Source: an uncultured Aquimarina sp.
GTDB lineage: Bacteria > Bacteroidota > Bacteroidia > Flavobacteriales > Flavobacteriaceae
Length of the DNA: 64,000 nucleotides
Assembly: GCA_947498815.1 (NCBI GenBank)
Contig: CANMLU010000013.1
Coordinates: forward strand, 62,001 to 126,000
Reading direction: 5' to 3'
Shown here: positions 61,575 to 64,000 of the stretch, in pieces
Position numbering within the stretch: position 1 is the first letter of the stretch
Layout: every line of letters starts with the position of its first letter
Program-made: the position numbers and the translations under genes
Notes under the pieces: generated by a model
What the model was told of the DNA's origin: nothing
Seen by the model: only the letters and a program-made list of their open reading frames with translations
Database searches by the model: none

Positions 61575-61751
61575 TTTTTTGAGCATAAAACAATAAAAAA
61601 ACTCCTGTAAAACCATCGAATTCTAGTTTTTAAACGAAGAAAAATTAACATTTATCGAATTTTTAGGATTTTCAACTTGTTGTTAATCAATTATTAATAC
61701 TTTAGAAAGCTAAAATTTAACATTTAACTCAAACTATCAAGGCTTACACAT

Positions 61752-62159
61752 ATGAAGACATTAATAACTCTGGTTATTCTTTTAATTTACACCAGTAGCG
61801 TAGCACAGACTCAAACCGAAGATCAAATCGAAAATCAAACTGAGAAACAAATCGAAAATCAAACTGAGAAGGAGGAAAAAGAAACCAAACTACTTAGAAA
61901 AATGGCTACAGAAAAGGCCATAGAATTACAAAAAGAACTTAATCTTACTATTTATAAGAGCAGGCTTATCGAAAAAACAATTTTTGAATACTCTGTAAAA
62001 GCAAATAAAGTTTTACAATCCAATGTATCTGCAAGAGAAAAATCACGAAGCCTGGGTAATATCGTATATTTTCAGAATGAAGAACTGAAAGAAATACTTA
62101 CAGTACATCAATTTTATCAATATTTAACTTTGCAAAATGTTAATGTAGCAGGCTTTTAA
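61752..62159 (+). CDS. Small exported protein with an acidic repeat, unknown function
   Basis: This protein of 135 residues has a signal peptide (about 1-19, MKTLITLVILLIYTSSVAQ), then a Glu/Gln-rich repeat (QIENQTEK twice) and a helical C-terminal part (about 45-130, KLLRKMATEKAIELQKELNL) that could form a coiled coil. The repeat comes from a 24-bp duplication in the DNA. No known family is recognised. The stop is 23 bases before the convergent SDR gene. Confidence 0.7.
   Translation: MKTLITLVILLIYTSSVAQTQTEDQIENQTEKQIENQTEKEEKETKLLRKMATEKAIELQKELNLTIYKSRLIEKTIFEYSVKANKVLQSNVSAREKSRSLGNIVYFQNEELKEILTVHQFYQYLTLQNVNVAGF
61825..61872 (+). repeat. 24-bp tandem duplication inside a coding gene
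   Basis: Two copies (61825-61848 and 61849-61872) differ at one base only. The unit encodes QIENQTEK and keeps the frame, so copy-number change would lengthen the protein by eight residues. Confidence 0.85.
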
Positions 62160-62182
62160 TTGTCTTCCGGCATTTCATAATA

Positions 62183-62863
62183 TTACGGAGTACTACTTGA
62201 GACTTGTAGCACTTTCCCGTTATACATTTTATTAGCCGTAAGGGCAAAATCTTTAATATAGCTTGCCATTTCGGATGCAGTGAGTGGTGCTTGATATCCA
62301 GGAAAAGCCTCTTCCAACATTTCAGTTTGTACCGCTCCCAGAGCAAGTACATTAAATGAAATACCGCTTTCTTTATATTCTTCTGCCAATAATTCACTTA
62401 ATGTAATTACGGCTCCCTTGCTAGAACTATATGCCGCCAATCCAGGAAACTTCATACTTCCTTGTATACCTCCCATACTGCTGATGGTCACCACATGACT
62501 TCCAGATTTCATAAAAGGTAAGATTACTCGTGTAATTTCTGCAACACCAAAAACATTTACTTTATATACTTCCTCAAAATCCTGAGTAGAAAGCTCACCA
62601 AAAGGTTTGTTTATTAGTTTACCCGCATTATTAATTAACACATCGACCCGCCCCCATTCTGCGGCAACATAATCCTCCATCTTTTTCAAGTCTTTTGGAT
62701 TACAAATATCAAATGAAAATGTATGAATATTTTTTATGTTTAAATCCAAAACGGGTTGTTCATTTCGCGACAATGCTAATACTCGATGCCCTTCTTCTGC
62801 AAATAATTGAGCCAATTCAAAGCCGATACCTCTACTTGCTCCTGTGATGATGATGTTTTTCAT
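62183..62863 (-). CDS. SDR family oxidoreductase
   Basis: This classical short-chain dehydrogenase has 226 residues. Motifs are ITGASRGIGFELAQ (TGxxxGIG, about 6-19), LINNAGKLIN, SSMGGIQGS with the catalytic serine, and YSSSKGAVI (Tyr-x-x-x-Lys). It is shorter than the SDR at 51136 and has no TetR gene near it. The substrate is unknown. It is on the minus strand with an M28 peptidase lipoprotein gene 26 bases upstream, so the two may be cotranscribed. Confidence 0.87.
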   Translation of the reverse strand: MKNIIITGASRGIGFELAQLFAEEGHRVLALSRNEQPVLDLNIKNIHTFSFDICNPKDLKKMEDYVAAEWGRVDVLINNAGKLINKPFGELSTQDFEEVYKVNVFGVAEITRVILPFMKSGSHVVTISSMGGIQGSMKFPGLAAYSSSKGAVITLSELLAEEYKESGISFNVLALGAVQTEMLEEAFPGYQAPLTASEMASYIKDFALTANKMYNGKVLQVSSSTP

Positions 62864-62889
62864 ATTTATAAAGACTCAAAACGTCTATA

Positions 62890-63861
62890 TTAATTCAATT
62901 TAATTTCTTTGGTTGGCGTATTGATGATATTCATAATTACCGGAGCACTAGTATTGATGAATTTTGCCATAAATTCAAAATTCATCTGCGATGCTTCGTC
63001 ATCCACATGATGGTAATACTCATAATTTGTAAAATCGAACGTAGAAATCGTCTGACATGGCACTTTGAATTTTTGATAAAATGGGTAGTTATCACTTCTT
63101 TGGAACAATTGAAACTCTTTGGCTTTGGGCAAAAAACCGATAAATTCTGCGCCGGCATAATCATTCATCTTTTTTGCCATATTTGAGGCTTCATATCCAG
63201 TAATGTATGCGGTATACGGCTTATCATTTAGAGGTACACCGATCATTTCAAAATTAATCATAGTATATAAATCGATATTTTTTTCTTTCAATACAGTGGC
63301 CAAGTGTGCAGATCCTAGCAATCCTTTTTCTTCTGCACCAAATAATACAAACAGTATACTTCTTTTGTTGTTTTTGAGCTTTGCGAATTGCTTTGCCAAT
63401 GAAATAACAGCTGTACTACCTGCTGCATTATCATTCGCTCCATTTGCGATCACATCACCATCCACTACTTTTCCCTTACCAATATGATCAAAATGTGCAC
63501 CTAGAATAACAAACTCATTAGCTAGTTTTTCATCCGTACCTTTAAGGTACCCCACAACATTATAGGTAGCTATTCCTTTTGCATCAAATACATCTCTATA
63601 TGTTTTAAAATAAGGTTCTAAACCATATTTTTTAAATTCTTCTTCAATAAACTGTGCAGCTTTTTCCAAACCTTCGCTTCCGGTATCTCTACCTTCTAAT
63701 TCATCACTAGCCAAAAAATTTATAATACTAGCAACCTCTTGGGTAGTAGTTTTTTCGATAGCAACTTTATCAAGTTCTTGAACTTGCTGTTGCGCAGAAG
63801 TCGTTTGCTTACAATTAATAAATAAAATTGAAATCAAAAGTACACTTATATATTGCTTCAT
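62890..63861 (-). CDS. M28 family metallopeptidase, lipoprotein
   Basis: The zinc aminopeptidase of 323 residues has a lipoprotein signal (MKQYISVLLISILFINC, Cys17) and a single M28 domain. The zinc ligands are visible in GAHFDHIGKGK, GANDNAAGSTA, FGAEEKGLLGSAH and YYHHVDDEASQ. Unlike the M28 enzyme at 35317 there is no sorting domain, so it probably stays attached to the outer membrane or periplasmic face. It may process peptides imported by the SusCD-type systems, but this is inference. Confidence 0.9.
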   Translation of the reverse strand: MKQYISVLLISILFINCKQTTSAQQQVQELDKVAIEKTTTQEVASIINFLASDELEGRDTGSEGLEKAAQFIEEEFKKYGLEPYFKTYRDVFDAKGIATYNVVGYLKGTDEKLANEFVILGAHFDHIGKGKVVDGDVIANGANDNAAGSTAVISLAKQFAKLKNNKRSILFVLFGAEEKGLLGSAHLATVLKEKNIDLYTMINFEMIGVPLNDKPYTAYITGYEASNMAKKMNDYAGAEFIGFLPKAKEFQLFQRSDNYPFYQKFKVPCQTISTFDFTNYEYYHHVDDEASQMNFEFMAKFINTSAPVIMNIINTPTKEIKLN

Positions 63862-63886
63862 AACTATTTGTTTTAAGGCTAAAGAT

Positions 63887-63918
63887 AAAAAAATCCCACT
63901 TTAACTAAAGCGGGATTT
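63887..63918 (-). terminator. Terminator of the minus-strand gene that ends at 63944
   Basis: AAATCCC and GGGATTT form a stem with a further CTTTA/TAAAG block after one mismatch (63891-63918). On the minus strand it is followed by a run of seven T, so it ends the upstream gene before the M28 gene. Confidence 0.8.
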
Positions 63919-63943
63919 ATTAGGAAATTATTTTGTTCTTGAA

Positions 63944-64000
63944 CTACGCCAACATCGTTACCGGGTTTTCAAGATATTGCTTTAAGGTTTGTAAAAACTG
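63944..64000 (-). CDS. 3' end of a minus-strand gene, partial
   Basis: The last 18 codons and the stop (TAG, 63946-63944) of a gene that continues beyond the window. The peptide ends QTLKQYLENPVTMLA. A frame this short cannot be assigned; it is supported by the terminator directly downstream and by the lack of stops. Confidence 0.5.
   Translation of the reverse strand, partial: QFLQTLKQYLENPVTMLA

Noticed and set aside
1-64000. CRISPR arrays, tRNA and rRNA genes, prophage or transposase genes
   Set aside because: None seen by reading; no regularly spaced repeats and no recognisable RNA gene. Very short or diverged RNAs could be missed.

Overview
The window comes from a Bacteroidota chromosome, most likely a marine member of the Flavobacteriaceae. 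The support is AT-rich DNA, a SusC/SusD pair, a type IX secretion (T9SS) C-terminal sorting domain, DUF5723 and DUF389 proteins, TAnnTTTG-type -7 promoter elements, few Shine-Dalgarno sequences, and an Hpt-Adk gene fusion. The genus (Aquimarina-like) is only a guess. No rRNA, tRNA, CRISPR array, prophage or transposase gene was seen.

Layout. 1-4.7 kb: a SusC/SusD outer-membrane uptake pair without local enzymes. 4.8-16.6 kb: housekeeping and envelope genes (rlmB, rhomboid protease, rarA, a three-gene envelope module with a DUF5723 protein, a YjjG-like nucleotidase overlapping a deacetylase-fold protein that seems to have lost its catalytic residues, radC, DUF1569, PaiB-like, mpl). 17-28 kb: a 2028-residue alpha-2-macroglobulin, DUF2459, fasciclin lipoprotein, paraoxonase-like protein, a Crp/Fnr-AhpD-DoxX group, GNAT. 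28-38 kb: obg, a lipoprotein, the hpt-adk fusion, purK-purE, an M3 oligopeptidase and a T9SS-secreted M28 peptidase. 38-43.3 kb: a GbsR/MarR-regulated run of three small membrane proteins, a methyltransferase, a TIGR01777 oxidoreductase and an SRPBCC protein, followed by an ECF sigma factor with two small ZAS-like proteins. This is the least explained block and the best candidate for an undescribed system. 43.3-51.9 kb: UbiA-like protein, gcvP, truncated hemoglobin, KASIII-like enzyme, methyltransferase, glycosyltransferase, and a TetR-SDR pair sharing an operator. 52-64 kb: pafA, mlaE-mlaF, membrane proteins, DUF389-manC-sprT cluster, a lipoprotein without a standard start codon, an SDR, an M28 lipoprotein peptidase and the 3' end of one further gene.

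Between genes there are several structured repeats: a 161-bp full-length inverted repeat (23898-24058), a composite repeat (27530-27730), a REP-like unit (51896-51960), and a perfect 52-bp palindrome acting as a terminator (14095-14146). Two operator candidates overlap -33 promoter elements: an 11-bp inverted repeat before the GbsR gene, and an ACAGAC-TT-GTCT box before both the TetR gene and its SDR neighbour. Several promoters place the -7 element only 4-11 bp before the ATG, which suggests leaderless or near-leaderless mRNAs.
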